Shown in pieces: positions 24,319-31,633 of a stretch of 64,000 bases of DNA. This DNA is from Lentzea albidocapillata subsp. violacea. GTDB taxonomy: Bacteria; Actinomycetota; Actinomycetes; Mycobacteriales; Pseudonocardiaceae. The first letter of the stretch is position 1; every line of letters begins with the position of its first letter. The DNA is taken from NCBI RefSeq assembly GCF_900100275.1, contig NZ_FNET01000028.1, positions 1 to 64,000 on the forward strand, written 5' to 3'. A model generated the notes under the pieces. That model searched no databases and was not told where the DNA came from. It saw only the letters and a list, made by a program, of their open reading frames with translations. Made by a program: the position numbers and the translations under genes.

Positions 24319-24584
24319 GTCCGGTCAGGTCGTGGGGGGCCTGAAGCGCAGCCGCCGAGTTGAGTGGCGCGAGCTCGTGAGGGTGAGCCGCTGGGGCCAG
24401 CACGCGGGTTCGCAGCCTCCGATGACCCGGCTCGGATTGCCCAACTGCGTGCGCACGCAGTACCCGGCACGCCCGCTGACCTGCAGTGTCAGGGGCGCAG
24501 GGAGTCGAAGAGCCGACTCGTCGCTAGGCAGGAAAACCTCCTTCCAACGCTCATGCGCAGGGCGCGCCCAGCACGGGCCTGCGG
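24319..24584. other. Non-coding stretch after the minisatellite
   Basis: No convincing gene. Open frames here on both strands lack family features. It may contain the degraded 3' part of the AbiEi-like gene, but I see no recognisable endonuclease sequence. Confidence 0.45.
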
Positions 24585-25127
24585 TCAGGTCGGGTACAGG
24601 TGGCACAGGGCCTGTCTGACCAGGGCCGTTCCTCGGCGGCTGCTCACCCGTAACTCCTCCCGCAGGTCCGCCGGCGTGCACAACCGCGCGCTCACGACGG
24701 CGTCGAGGATTTCCGCGATGGCGCGCGGGTTGAGTTCCCGCCGGGCCATGTCTAGAGCGGCCCGCGCGGCAGCGGCGAGCCTCAGGCCGTGGCGTTCCAC
24801 CACGGCAGGTGGGCGGGTGGTGCGTTCCAGCAGAATCCACGGATTCGCTCTTCGCACATTGCTTCCCGCGAGGACATGAATGTGCCTGGGAAGGGGAAGT
24901 GCGGCTCCTTGGCGAACGAGCGCGTCGGCTCCTGTGATCACCGAGGAAGGTCCGGCGAAGGAAAGGACGGCGCGCAGTCTGTCTAGGCGGGTGGCCGGGG
25001 ACGGTGTGGTCAGAACTACGCCGGGCAGCAGCCGCTGCCATGAGCCGGCGGGGGTGCAGTGGCGCAGGACCTCGCGTGAGGAGATCCCGGATTTGCGCAG
25101 CTCAGCGGTGGTTGCGATGGGTGCCAT
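24585..25127 (-). CDS. AbiEi-antitoxin-like HTH protein, possibly truncated
   Basis: A 180-residue protein. The N-terminal HTH (MAPIATTAELRKSGISSREV) and the following strand region (WQRLLPGVVLTTPSPATRLD, VITGADALVRQGAALPLP) resemble the AbiEi-type antitoxin region that often precedes a DUF559/Vsr-like endonuclease in actinobacteria. The middle part (HVLAGSNVRRANPWILLERT) fits too. The endonuclease domain is absent: the protein stops after ALVRQALCHLYPT. It is therefore a truncated member or an antitoxin alone. No toxin gene is visible next to it. Confidence 0.6.
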   Translation of the reverse strand: MAPIATTAELRKSGISSREVLRHCTPAGSWQRLLPGVVLTTPSPATRLDRLRAVLSFAGPSSVITGADALVRQGAALPLPRHIHVLAGSNVRRANPWILLERTTRPPAVVERHGLRLAAAARAALDMARRELNPRAIAEILDAVVSARLCTPADLREELRVSSRRGTALVRQALCHLYPT

Positions 25128-25212
25128 GGGTTTAGCTTGGCGTAGTCGGCGGGGGGCGAAGGGGGCTGAGGGCCAAGCTGTGGATAACTTCGCCTGGGTT
25201 CACTCGGACGAG

Positions 25213-26523
25213 TTAGTCGGCGAATCCCGGTTGCCACCGTGAAACGATTTCGTGCGCGGTCACGTGGGCGTCGAGTTGGCAGAGAATGCCCGTCGCGCCC
25301 ATTGTCACGCGGTGAATCAGCAGGTACTGGGGCGGCAGGTTCAAAGAGCGGCCCGTCTGCGAATCCGGGCTGCGCAGGTCGCCCACGCGTTCGGCCTGTG
25401 ACTGCAGCCAGCGGCGGGTGAAGTGGAACGACTCGGTGCGCAGCGGCTCCACGAACGGTGTCAGGTAGCCGAGCACGTCCTCGCCGTGCAGTTCCATGCC
25501 CTCGCGGATGAAGTTCTCGGTGCGCAGCAGTTCGACGAGGTCGTCGGAGCGGCCGTCGAGGGCCAGCCTGGTCATCAGGCCCAGCGTCTTGGGCAGGCCG
25601 TCGGGCAGGCGGGCCACGGCGCCGAAGTCGATCACGCGCAGGCGGCCGTCGTCGCCCAGCATGAAGTTGCCGGGGTGCGGGTCGGCGTGCAGCAGGCCGG
25701 AGCGGGACGGGGCCGAGAAGTGGAACTCGGCGAGCAGCTGGCCCGCCAGGTCGCGGTCCTCGGCCGAGCCCTCGCGGATGATGTTCGACAGGCCCACGCC
25801 GGAGGTCCACTCGGTCACCATGACCTTGGGCGCCGAGGCGATGACGCGGGGGACCAGCACGTGCGGGTCGTTCTCGAAGGCCTTCGCGAACGTGCGCTGG
25901 TTCGTGGCCTCGTCGCGGTAGTCGAGCTCCTCCAGGTACCTGTCGCGCAGCTCCTCCAGCAACGGGCGCACGTCGGCGCCGGGCATGATCGCCTGCAGCA
26001 GGCGGCTGAACCGCAGCAGCTGCTTGAGGTCGGCGCGCAGGGCCTCGTCCGCGCCGGGGTACTGGACCTTCACCGCCACGTCGCGGCCGTCGTGCCACAC
26101 CGCGCGGTGCACCTGGCCGATGGACGCCGACGCGGCCGGTTCGTCGTCGAACTCCTGGAAGCGCTTCGTCCAGGACGCGCCCAGCTGTTCGGCGAGCACG
26201 CGGTGCGTGGTCCGGGCGGGCATCGGCGGGGCCGCGGTCTGCAGCTTTGTCAGCGCCTCGCGGTACGGGGCCGCCAGCTCGTCGGGGACCGCCGCCTCGA
26301 ACACGCTCAGCGCCTGCCCGAACTTCATGGCGCCGCCCTTGAGCTGGCCGAGCACCGCGAAGACCTGCTCCGCTGTCTTGGCCGTCACCTCGGCGTTGAC
26401 CTCGTCGGCCGCGCGTCCGGTCAGTCGCTTCCCCCAGCCGCCGACAACCCGGCCGGCCACCCCGAGCGGGAGGCTCGCCAGCTTGGCGGTGCGCTGCACG
26501 GCCTTGCGCGGAATCTCGGTCAC
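25213..26523 (-). CDS. ABC1/AarF/UbiB family atypical kinase
   Basis: A 436-residue UbiB-family protein. The KxGQ region appears as LKGGAMKFGQALSVF (~61-75), then the Ala-rich loop ASASIGQVHRAV, the lysine VAVKVQYPG, LLHADPHPGNFML and the metal site RVIDFGAVARLPDG. UbiB-like proteins bind nucleotide and support isoprenoid-quinone metabolism. The M. tuberculosis counterpart by position is Rv3197, next to whiB7 and reported to influence drug resistance. The GTG start overlaps the end of the upstream E1-like gene by four bases. Confidence 0.92.
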   Translation of the reverse strand: MTEIPRKAVQRTAKLASLPLGVAGRVVGGWGKRLTGRAADEVNAEVTAKTAEQVFAVLGQLKGGAMKFGQALSVFEAAVPDELAAPYREALTKLQTAAPPMPARTTHRVLAEQLGASWTKRFQEFDDEPAASASIGQVHRAVWHDGRDVAVKVQYPGADEALRADLKQLLRFSRLLQAIMPGADVRPLLEELRDRYLEELDYRDEATNQRTFAKAFENDPHVLVPRVIASAPKVMVTEWTSGVGLSNIIREGSAEDRDLAGQLLAEFHFSAPSRSGLLHADPHPGNFMLGDDGRLRVIDFGAVARLPDGLPKTLGLMTRLALDGRSDDLVELLRTENFIREGMELHGEDVLGYLTPFVEPLRTESFHFTRRWLQSQAERVGDLRSPDSQTGRSLNLPPQYLLIHRVTMGATGILCQLDAHVTAHEIVSRWQPGFAD

Positions 26524-27320
26524 TCGGCCATGTTATGTGCGGAGCACTGACAGTCCGGGTGCGGATACCAGCTTCGCCTCTCAGCAACACCGGACATGAG
26601 GTCGAGCTCGAGAGTGGCGTTCACCACGGGCGGAGGGACCTGGTCGCGGCCGCGGACGTAGCTCAGCGACTCCAGGATCTGTGCCACCGCGAGCGCCGCC
26701 GTTCCCGACGCGAACAGCACGTCGGTGGAGGCCGGCCGGCCGACGAGCTGCGCGGCGATGACGGGCCACGCCGGATCTTGGTCGGTGCGGTGCAGGTCCG
26801 CGCAGTTCAGGCACGAAGAACGACCGGGCAGGACCAACGGCCCCACGATGCCCACGCCCTCACGTACGCGCACGGCCAGATGCGGCGTCCGGAACGCCAT
26901 CAGCGTGCTCACGAGGTTCGGATCGGGGACGAGCGTCGCCGCCAGCACTGTCAGATCGGCGTTGTGCGCGAGCTGAACACCGGATTCCGCTAGAAGCGAA
27001 GTAATTGAAAGCGCAAGGTGTCCGGACCCGTGCACGGCGGCCGTCCCACCCCTCGCCGGGGGACCGTCGTCGAGCAGGCCGGCCTCTTCGAGCGAGGACA
27101 GAACTTCACCCAGCTGGGTGGGGTCTCCACCGCGGCTTTTCAGCCTTTCACCCAGTTCAGCGACAGTGTGCCGGCCGTCGAGGGTGATCAGTTCGTCGAT
27201 CAGCGCCTCGGGCAGCGAGTCGATCACGACGGCGTGCTTCGGGTCGGTGCCGACCTGGACGACGCCGGGGGCTCTGCGCACCACGGCCAGTCCTGCGCGC
27301 ACGCGAGGTCTTGTGTCCAC
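26520..27320 (-). CDS. E1-like/ThiF-fold protein (TOMM leader-binding-type)
   Basis: Read from GTG 27320 the protein has 266 residues; a TTG at 27362 is a less likely start. The N-terminal part (VIDSLPEALIDELITLDGRH, then LEEAGLLDD) is a winged-helix peptide-clamp-like domain. A decayed nucleotide-binding region follows (GTAAVHGSGHLALSITSLL). Four cysteines in SCLNCADLH and HPDCQCSAH form the zinc site of the E1-like superfamily. Relatives bind leader peptides in azole-forming clusters. No precursor or oxidase is near, and the gene belongs to the conserved whiB7 region (compare Rv3196). Coupled to the kinase gene by overlap. Confidence 0.75.
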   Translation of the reverse strand: MDTRPRVRAGLAVVRRAPGVVQVGTDPKHAVVIDSLPEALIDELITLDGRHTVAELGERLKSRGGDPTQLGEVLSSLEEAGLLDDGPPARGGTAAVHGSGHLALSITSLLAESGVQLAHNADLTVLAATLVPDPNLVSTLMAFRTPHLAVRVREGVGIVGPLVLPGRSSCLNCADLHRTDQDPAWPVIAAQLVGRPASTDVLFASGTAALAVAQILESLSYVRGRDQVPPPVVNATLELDLMSGVAERRSWYPHPDCQCSAHNMAE

Positions 27321-27365
27321 GTCGGCAAGACTGGCAGGGGGCGTGGCCCCCTGCCAGCGCAAACG

Positions 27366-27521
27366 TCAGACCTTGGCCTTGCCGAGGATCCGCGTCATCT
27401 TCGTACCGCAGACAGGGCAGGTGCCCTTCGCCATGCGCCGCCCATTGGTCTCCTCGACGTTGCCGTCGAAGTCGCGCTTCTCGCGACACTTGACGCAGTA
27501 GCCGTTGTAGGTGTCGGCCAC
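27366..27521 (-). CDS. DUF5679 small zinc-ribbon protein
   Basis: A 51-residue protein from GTG 27521, with an excellent RBS (gggagggg). Two CxxC pairs in YNGYCVKCREKRDFDG and GTCPVCGTKMTRILGKAK bind Zn. A longer frame to 27605 would add 28 residues without homology. The function is unknown. DUF5679 proteins resemble ribosomal or topoisomerase zinc ribbons. Confidence 0.85.
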   Translation of the reverse strand: MADTYNGYCVKCREKRDFDGNVEETNGRRMAKGTCPVCGTKMTRILGKAKV

Positions 27522-27716
27522 AGCCCCTCCCTTGCAGTTGTGAGTGCGGACACACTCGGGGACCTTGTCGCGACGGTACCTCCGCAGGCGTGCGAAATCG
27601 CGCATGTCGACCCCGCGCGTGTCCAGCCGCCGTTCGGTGGAACTTCACCCGCCGGGTGCGCGCCTGCCGCCGGTTGGGGGCCGAAAATTGTCGGTGACGC
27701 CGTTTACGGTGACTGC

Positions 27717-28244
27717 ATGGCCGAACCGCGGGTGGAAGTGCGGCGGAGCCCCCGGCGCCGCCGCATGGTCAGCGCGTACCGGGAGGGCGACACCGTCGTC
27801 GTCCTTCTGCCGGCACGGATGACCAAGGGGGAAGAGAAGCACTGGGTGGCGGAGATGTTGAGCCGCCTCCAGCGCAGTGAGACGCGCAGGAAGTCCCCTG
27901 CGCGCACATCGGACGAGGCGCTGATGGCGCGGTGCGCCGAGCTTTCGGCGCGCTACCTCGACTCGCTGGCGGAGCCGGTGAGCGTGCGCTGGGTGCCGCC
28001 CATGCGCACGCGCTGGGCTTCGTGCACGCCGACAGAGGGCACGATCCGCGTGTCCGAGCGGCTGCGCGAAGTGCCGCCGTGGGTGCTCGACTACGTGCTG
28101 GTGCACGAACTCGCGCACCTGCTGGTGCCAGGGCACGGCAAGGACTTCTGGGAGTGGGTCCACCGCTACCCGAAGACCGAGCGGGCCATGGGCTATCTGG
28201 AGGGTCTCTCGGCCGCCGCAGGCCTGAAGATCACAGAAGACTGA
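27717..28244 (+). CDS. YgjP/M48-like metallopeptidase
   Basis: A 175-residue protein from ATG 27717. It holds the zinc motif HELAHLLVPGHGKDFWEWV (first His at ~130), and MRTRWASCTPTEGTIRVSERL just before it. This is the DUF45/YgjP type of small cytoplasmic metallopeptidase (WSS/M48-like). It is divergent from the small zinc-ribbon and E1-like genes. Substrate unknown. Confidence 0.87.
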   Translation: MAEPRVEVRRSPRRRRMVSAYREGDTVVVLLPARMTKGEEKHWVAEMLSRLQRSETRRKSPARTSDEALMARCAELSARYLDSLAEPVSVRWVPPMRTRWASCTPTEGTIRVSERLREVPPWVLDYVLVHELAHLLVPGHGKDFWEWVHRYPKTERAMGYLEGLSAAAGLKITED

Positions 28245-28316
28245 GCGCCGGATCGGATCTCATGGGAAAGGTGTGCTCGAGGGGTGCGCTCGCCGGATTC
28301 GTTCCGACGTGTCTTC

Positions 28317-28372
28317 TGGGGGCCGAGCCCCCAGACCCCGCGCCGGGGGAAGCCCCCGGGCCCCATGCGGGG
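28317..28372. repeat. Dispersed GC-rich palindromic repeat, copy 1
   Basis: Two nested palindromes, gggggccgagccccc and ccgggggaagcccccgg, joined by agaccccgcg. The same arrangement occurs at 34817-34867 and 43087-43140. It lies after the metallopeptidase gene and before its apparent terminator. Confidence 0.8.
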
Positions 28373-28378
28373 CCGTGC

Positions 28379-28408
28379 GCTCAGCCCCCGCGCCGGGGCT
28401 GAGCCTTT
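28379..28408 (+). terminator. Terminator after the metallopeptidase
   Basis: The arms gctcagcccc / ggggctgagc pair around cgcgcc and are followed by cttt. A separate hairpin for the opposite transcript lies at 28422-28457. Confidence 0.65.
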
Positions 28409-28421
28409 GGACGCTGAAAGC

Positions 28422-28457
28422 GACGCGCCCGGCCAGGAAGTCCTCGCCGGGCGCGTC
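28422..28457 (-). terminator. Terminator of the DUF2342 gene
   Basis: The arms gacgcgcccggc / gccgggcgcgtc form a perfect 12-bp stem with a 12-base loop, 14 bases after the stop codon of the gene on the - strand. Confidence 0.7.
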
Positions 28458-28470
28458 GTTCAGGTGCCGG

Positions 28471-29775
28471 TCAGGGCTTGTCGGACTGGCCGCCGTCCTT
28501 GCCCTCGTCCTCGCGCATGGTGCGCTCCAGCTCGGCGATCGGGTCCTCCAGCGCCTTGCGGGTGTTCGTCAGGCGCTCCGCGAACTCCAGCGGGTCGTCG
28601 AGGTCCTCGGCGGTCGGGACGAGCTCGGCGTGCTCCCACACGCTGTCGCGCACCTCGACGCCGTGCTGGTCGCCGACCAGCTTCCACAGGGCCGAGGCGG
28701 CCCGCAGCTTGCGCGGGCGCAGCTCCAGGCCCACGAGCGTCGCGAACGTCTGCTCGGCCGGGCCGCCGGAGGCACGGCGGCGGCGCAGTGTCTCGCGCAG
28801 GGCCGCGGCGCCGGGCAGGCGGTCGGAGACGGCGGCGTCGACCACGACGTCCACCCAGCCCTCGACGAGCGCGAGGAGCGTCTCCAGGCGGTTCAGCGCC
28901 GCCTTCTGCTCCGGGGTGGTCTGCGGTTCGAGCAGGCCCGAGCCCATGGCCTCCTCGATGGAGGCGGGGTTCGACGGGTCGATCTGGCCGGCGAGCTGCT
29001 CCAGGGCCGAGGTGTCGACCTTGATGCCCTTGGCGAACTCCTCGACGGTGTCGAGCAGGCGCTGCCGCAGCCACGGCACGTGCGTGAAGAGGCGCTGGTG
29101 GGCGGCCTCGCGGGCGGCGAGGAACACCATGACCTCGGATGCGGGACGCTCCAGGCCCTCGGTGAACTTCTCGATGTTCGCCGGCAGCAGGGCCGCGGTG
29201 CCCTCGGGGCCGAGCGGCAGGCCGACGTCGGTCGAGGTCAGCACCTCGGCGCCGAGCTGTGCCAGCGCGTTGCCGAGCTGCGAGCCGAACGCCATGCCGC
29301 CCATCTGGCCGAGCATCGCCAGCAGCGGGCCGGCCGCCTGCTTGGCCTCGGCGGGCATCGCCTCGACCCAGGCGCCGGACATGCGCTGCGCGACCGGGTC
29401 GCACAGGCGCTGCCAGGTCGGGATGGTGCGCTCGATCCAGTCGCGCGCGGTCCACGTCTGCGTTGTGCGGGTGCCGGCGGGCAGCGACGTGACCGGGTCG
29501 AGCCACATCTCGGCCAGGTGCACGGCGTCGGTGACCGCGCTCGACTGGTCGGCGGCGAACCCGATCGTGGTCGTCGACGAGGACAGCTGCTGGAACGCGA
29601 TCTGCTTGGCGAGGTCGTAGTTCACCGGCCCGCTCGACGAGCCCGCGTTGCTCAACATCGAGCCCAGTTGGCTCAGCATGTCGCCCAGCTGGCTGAAGTC
29701 GAACGGGTTGTCTCCCGGCTTCCCGCCCTTGTCGTCGGGGTCGTCGGGGCGGAACCCGAACGGCACGTCACTCAT
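28471..29775 (-). CDS. Zinc-dependent metalloprotease-like DUF2342 protein
   Basis: A 434-residue protein of the DUF2342/zincin-like type. Visible features: Gly/Asp-rich N terminus, GGMAFGSQLGNALAQLGAEV, and the metal-site-like helix FLAAREAAHQRLFTHVPWL, where the usual HExxH is replaced by an EAAHQRLF pattern. The C-terminal part ends in a charged tail (REDEGKDGGQSDKP). The counterpart in M. tuberculosis by order is Rv3195. Catalytic activity is unproven. It is divergent from the PDZ/Lon-type protease with 44 bases between starts. Confidence 0.88.
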   Translation of the reverse strand: MSDVPFGFRPDDPDDKGGKPGDNPFDFSQLGDMLSQLGSMLSNAGSSSGPVNYDLAKQIAFQQLSSSTTTIGFAADQSSAVTDAVHLAEMWLDPVTSLPAGTRTTQTWTARDWIERTIPTWQRLCDPVAQRMSGAWVEAMPAEAKQAAGPLLAMLGQMGGMAFGSQLGNALAQLGAEVLTSTDVGLPLGPEGTAALLPANIEKFTEGLERPASEVMVFLAAREAAHQRLFTHVPWLRQRLLDTVEEFAKGIKVDTSALEQLAGQIDPSNPASIEEAMGSGLLEPQTTPEQKAALNRLETLLALVEGWVDVVVDAAVSDRLPGAAALRETLRRRRASGGPAEQTFATLVGLELRPRKLRAASALWKLVGDQHGVEVRDSVWEHAELVPTAEDLDDPLEFAERLTNTRKALEDPIAELERTMREDEGKDGGQSDKP

Positions 29776-29819
29776 GCCTCTACCGTACGCGGACAGACAT
29801 GGTCGTACGCTGTTCAGCC

Positions 29820-30899
29820 GTGAGTGAAACCGTCACGACCGCACCCCCACCCGCGCCCCCGCCGAGGGAACGCGGACTGACCCGCCGGACGTGGACGCTG
29901 ATCGTCAGCTTCCTAGTGGTGGCGGCGCTCGGACTGCTCGGCGGTTTCGCCAGAGTCCCGTACGTCGCGCTGGGCCCCGGCCCGACCTACGACGTGCTCG
30001 GCCAGGTCAAGGACGCCGACGTGGTGTCGGTCGAGGGCCAGGACACCTTCCCCACCAAGGGGACCCTGCGCATGACGACGGTCTCGCTCACCGACGACGT
30101 GTCGCTGTTCGGCGCGCTGGGTCTGTGGTTGTCCGGCCGCTACGCGCTGGCGCCGCGCGAGGAGTTCTTCAAGCCCGGCGAGTCGGAGCAGCAGGTCCAG
30201 GAGAACAACGAGCGCGCGTTCAGCGAGTCGCAGACCGCCGCCGAGGTCGCGGCGCTGAACTACCTCAAGTATCCGGGCATGGTGATCGCGAACCAGGTCA
30301 CCAAGGGCAGCCCGGCGGAGAACGTGATCCCGCTCGGCGCCCGCATCATCTCGGTCAACGGCAAGCAGGTGCAGAGCGCCGCCGACGTGAGCAGCTCGCT
30401 GGAGAACACCAGGCCCGGCGACCGCATCGAGGTGGCGTTCGAGAAGGACGGCACCTCCCAGTCGACCCAGCTCACCCTCGGCACCCGCGACGACGGCCGT
30501 CCGGCGGGCTTCATCGGCATCTCGCCGGTCGACCGCGCCGACGTGCCGTTCAAGATCAAGATCAGCCTCTCCGACGTGGGCGGCCCCTCGGCCGGCCTGA
30601 TCTTCGCGCTGGCGATCGTCGACAAGCTGACGCCGGGCGAGCTCAACGGCGGCAAGGCCATCGCGGGCACCGGCGAGATCACCGGCGACGGCACCGTGAA
30701 GCCCATCGGCGGCATCGCCTTCAAGATGGTCGCCGCCAAGGAAGCGGGCGCGACGGCGTTCCTCGTGCCGGCCGACAACTGCGCGGACGCCAAGCAGCAG
30801 GCCCCCGCCGACCTCAAGCTGATCAAGGTCGAGAACCTGACGGACGCCGTGTCGTCGCTGGAGGCGCTCAACGCCGGCAAGGACACGCCGAGCTGCTGA
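29820..30899 (+). CDS. Membrane-anchored PDZ-Lon-like (S16) protease
   Basis: A 359-residue protein from GTG 29820. A Pro-rich cytoplasmic N terminus is followed by one membrane helix (WTLIVSFLVVAALGLLGGF, ~27-45). A PDZ domain follows (VTKGSPAENVIPLGARIISV...) and then a Lon-type catalytic domain with the Ser in VGGPSAGLIFALAIVDK and the Lys in GGIAFKMVAAKEAGATAF. This is the YlbL/Rv3194c type of protease, acting outside the membrane. The TTG/ATG at 29799 is a possible alternative start. Confidence 0.93.
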   Translation: MSETVTTAPPPAPPPRERGLTRRTWTLIVSFLVVAALGLLGGFARVPYVALGPGPTYDVLGQVKDADVVSVEGQDTFPTKGTLRMTTVSLTDDVSLFGALGLWLSGRYALAPREEFFKPGESEQQVQENNERAFSESQTAAEVAALNYLKYPGMVIANQVTKGSPAENVIPLGARIISVNGKQVQSAADVSSSLENTRPGDRIEVAFEKDGTSQSTQLTLGTRDDGRPAGFIGISPVDRADVPFKIKISLSDVGGPSAGLIFALAIVDKLTPGELNGGKAIAGTGEITGDGTVKPIGGIAFKMVAAKEAGATAFLVPADNCADAKQQAPADLKLIKVENLTDAVSSLEALNAGKDTPSC

Positions 30900-30946
30900 C
30901 TCCGGTCGGCGCTGTCCGCTTGCCGCGAACATCAGGCAACGACATC

Positions 30947-30978
30947 ACAACCCCGGCGCGATCACGTGCCGGGGTTGT
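30947..30978. terminator. Bidirectional terminator
   Basis: The arms acaaccccggc / gccggggttgt pair perfectly (11 bp) around a ten-base loop, between the convergent PDZ protease and PPA1309 genes. Confidence 0.8.
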
Positions 30979-30999
30979 GCCAGCCTGGGGAGATGACGA

Positions 31000-31539
31000 C
31001 TAGGGCCGCAGCGTGGCGAGCAGGGCGTCGGTGAGGTTGGGCGCCAGTTCGGGGTGCTCGACGAACTCCTCCGGCACCTCGACCGTCCCGCGCAGCCTCA
31101 GCACGCAGGACACCGAGCCGTCGCGCAGCACCGCCGCCACCAGGCGCGCCTCGCGGCGGGCGGGGTGTTCGGCGGCGAAGCGGCGGGCCGCCTCGTCGTC
31201 CAGTTCGCCGTGGCTCAGTTCCGTCTCGGCCTCCGGCGGCAGGACGACGATCTCCTGGGCCAGGGCGCACCCGGTGACGGCCGGGGGCCACTCGATGCCC
31301 AGGAGCGCGTCGCCCAGATCGCCCGAGAGCTCCTCCTGGGCGATCGGGGTCAGCGGACTCGACTCCGGGTCGAGCTGGTTCCGCAGCTCCGGCTGCTGGT
31401 CGAGCAGGTCTGAGGTGGCCACTAGGGCGAAGAGTTGCGGAGGCTGCTCCCAGCCGCCTGCCGCTACGAACTCCTCAACCTCGCGGGCGACCGTCGGGAG
31501 GATGACCGCTGGCGTTTCACTCGCTGACACGCGTGTCAT
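31000..31539 (-). CDS. PPA1309 family protein
   Basis: A 179-residue protein of the actinobacterial PPA1309 family. Visible features are the N-terminal VAREVEEFVAAGGWEQPPQLFALV, then LLGIEWPPAVTGCALAQEIVVLPP, and the end VAAVLRDGSVSCVLRLRGTV. The function is unknown. It is conserved beside the PDZ protease and UPF0182 genes in actinobacteria. Confidence 0.88.
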   Translation of the reverse strand: MTRVSASETPAVILPTVAREVEEFVAAGGWEQPPQLFALVATSDLLDQQPELRNQLDPESSPLTPIAQEELSGDLGDALLGIEWPPAVTGCALAQEIVVLPPEAETELSHGELDDEAARRFAAEHPARREARLVAAVLRDGSVSCVLRLRGTVEVPEEFVEHPELAPNLTDALLATLRP

Positions 31540-31633
31540 CGTAAGACTGCGGGCTTCACGGGAACCCAGGGCGTCGTCCGTAGAGTTGGACTAAACGTAC
31601 GTATCGATTTACCGCGATCCAGGAGCGTGCCTC

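Noticed and set aside
22871..24403. 510-residue frame on the - strand covering the methyltransferase and minisatellite
   Set aside because: Its PPQSDA-type repeats come from the 16-base minisatellite, and the rest is antisense to the methyltransferase.
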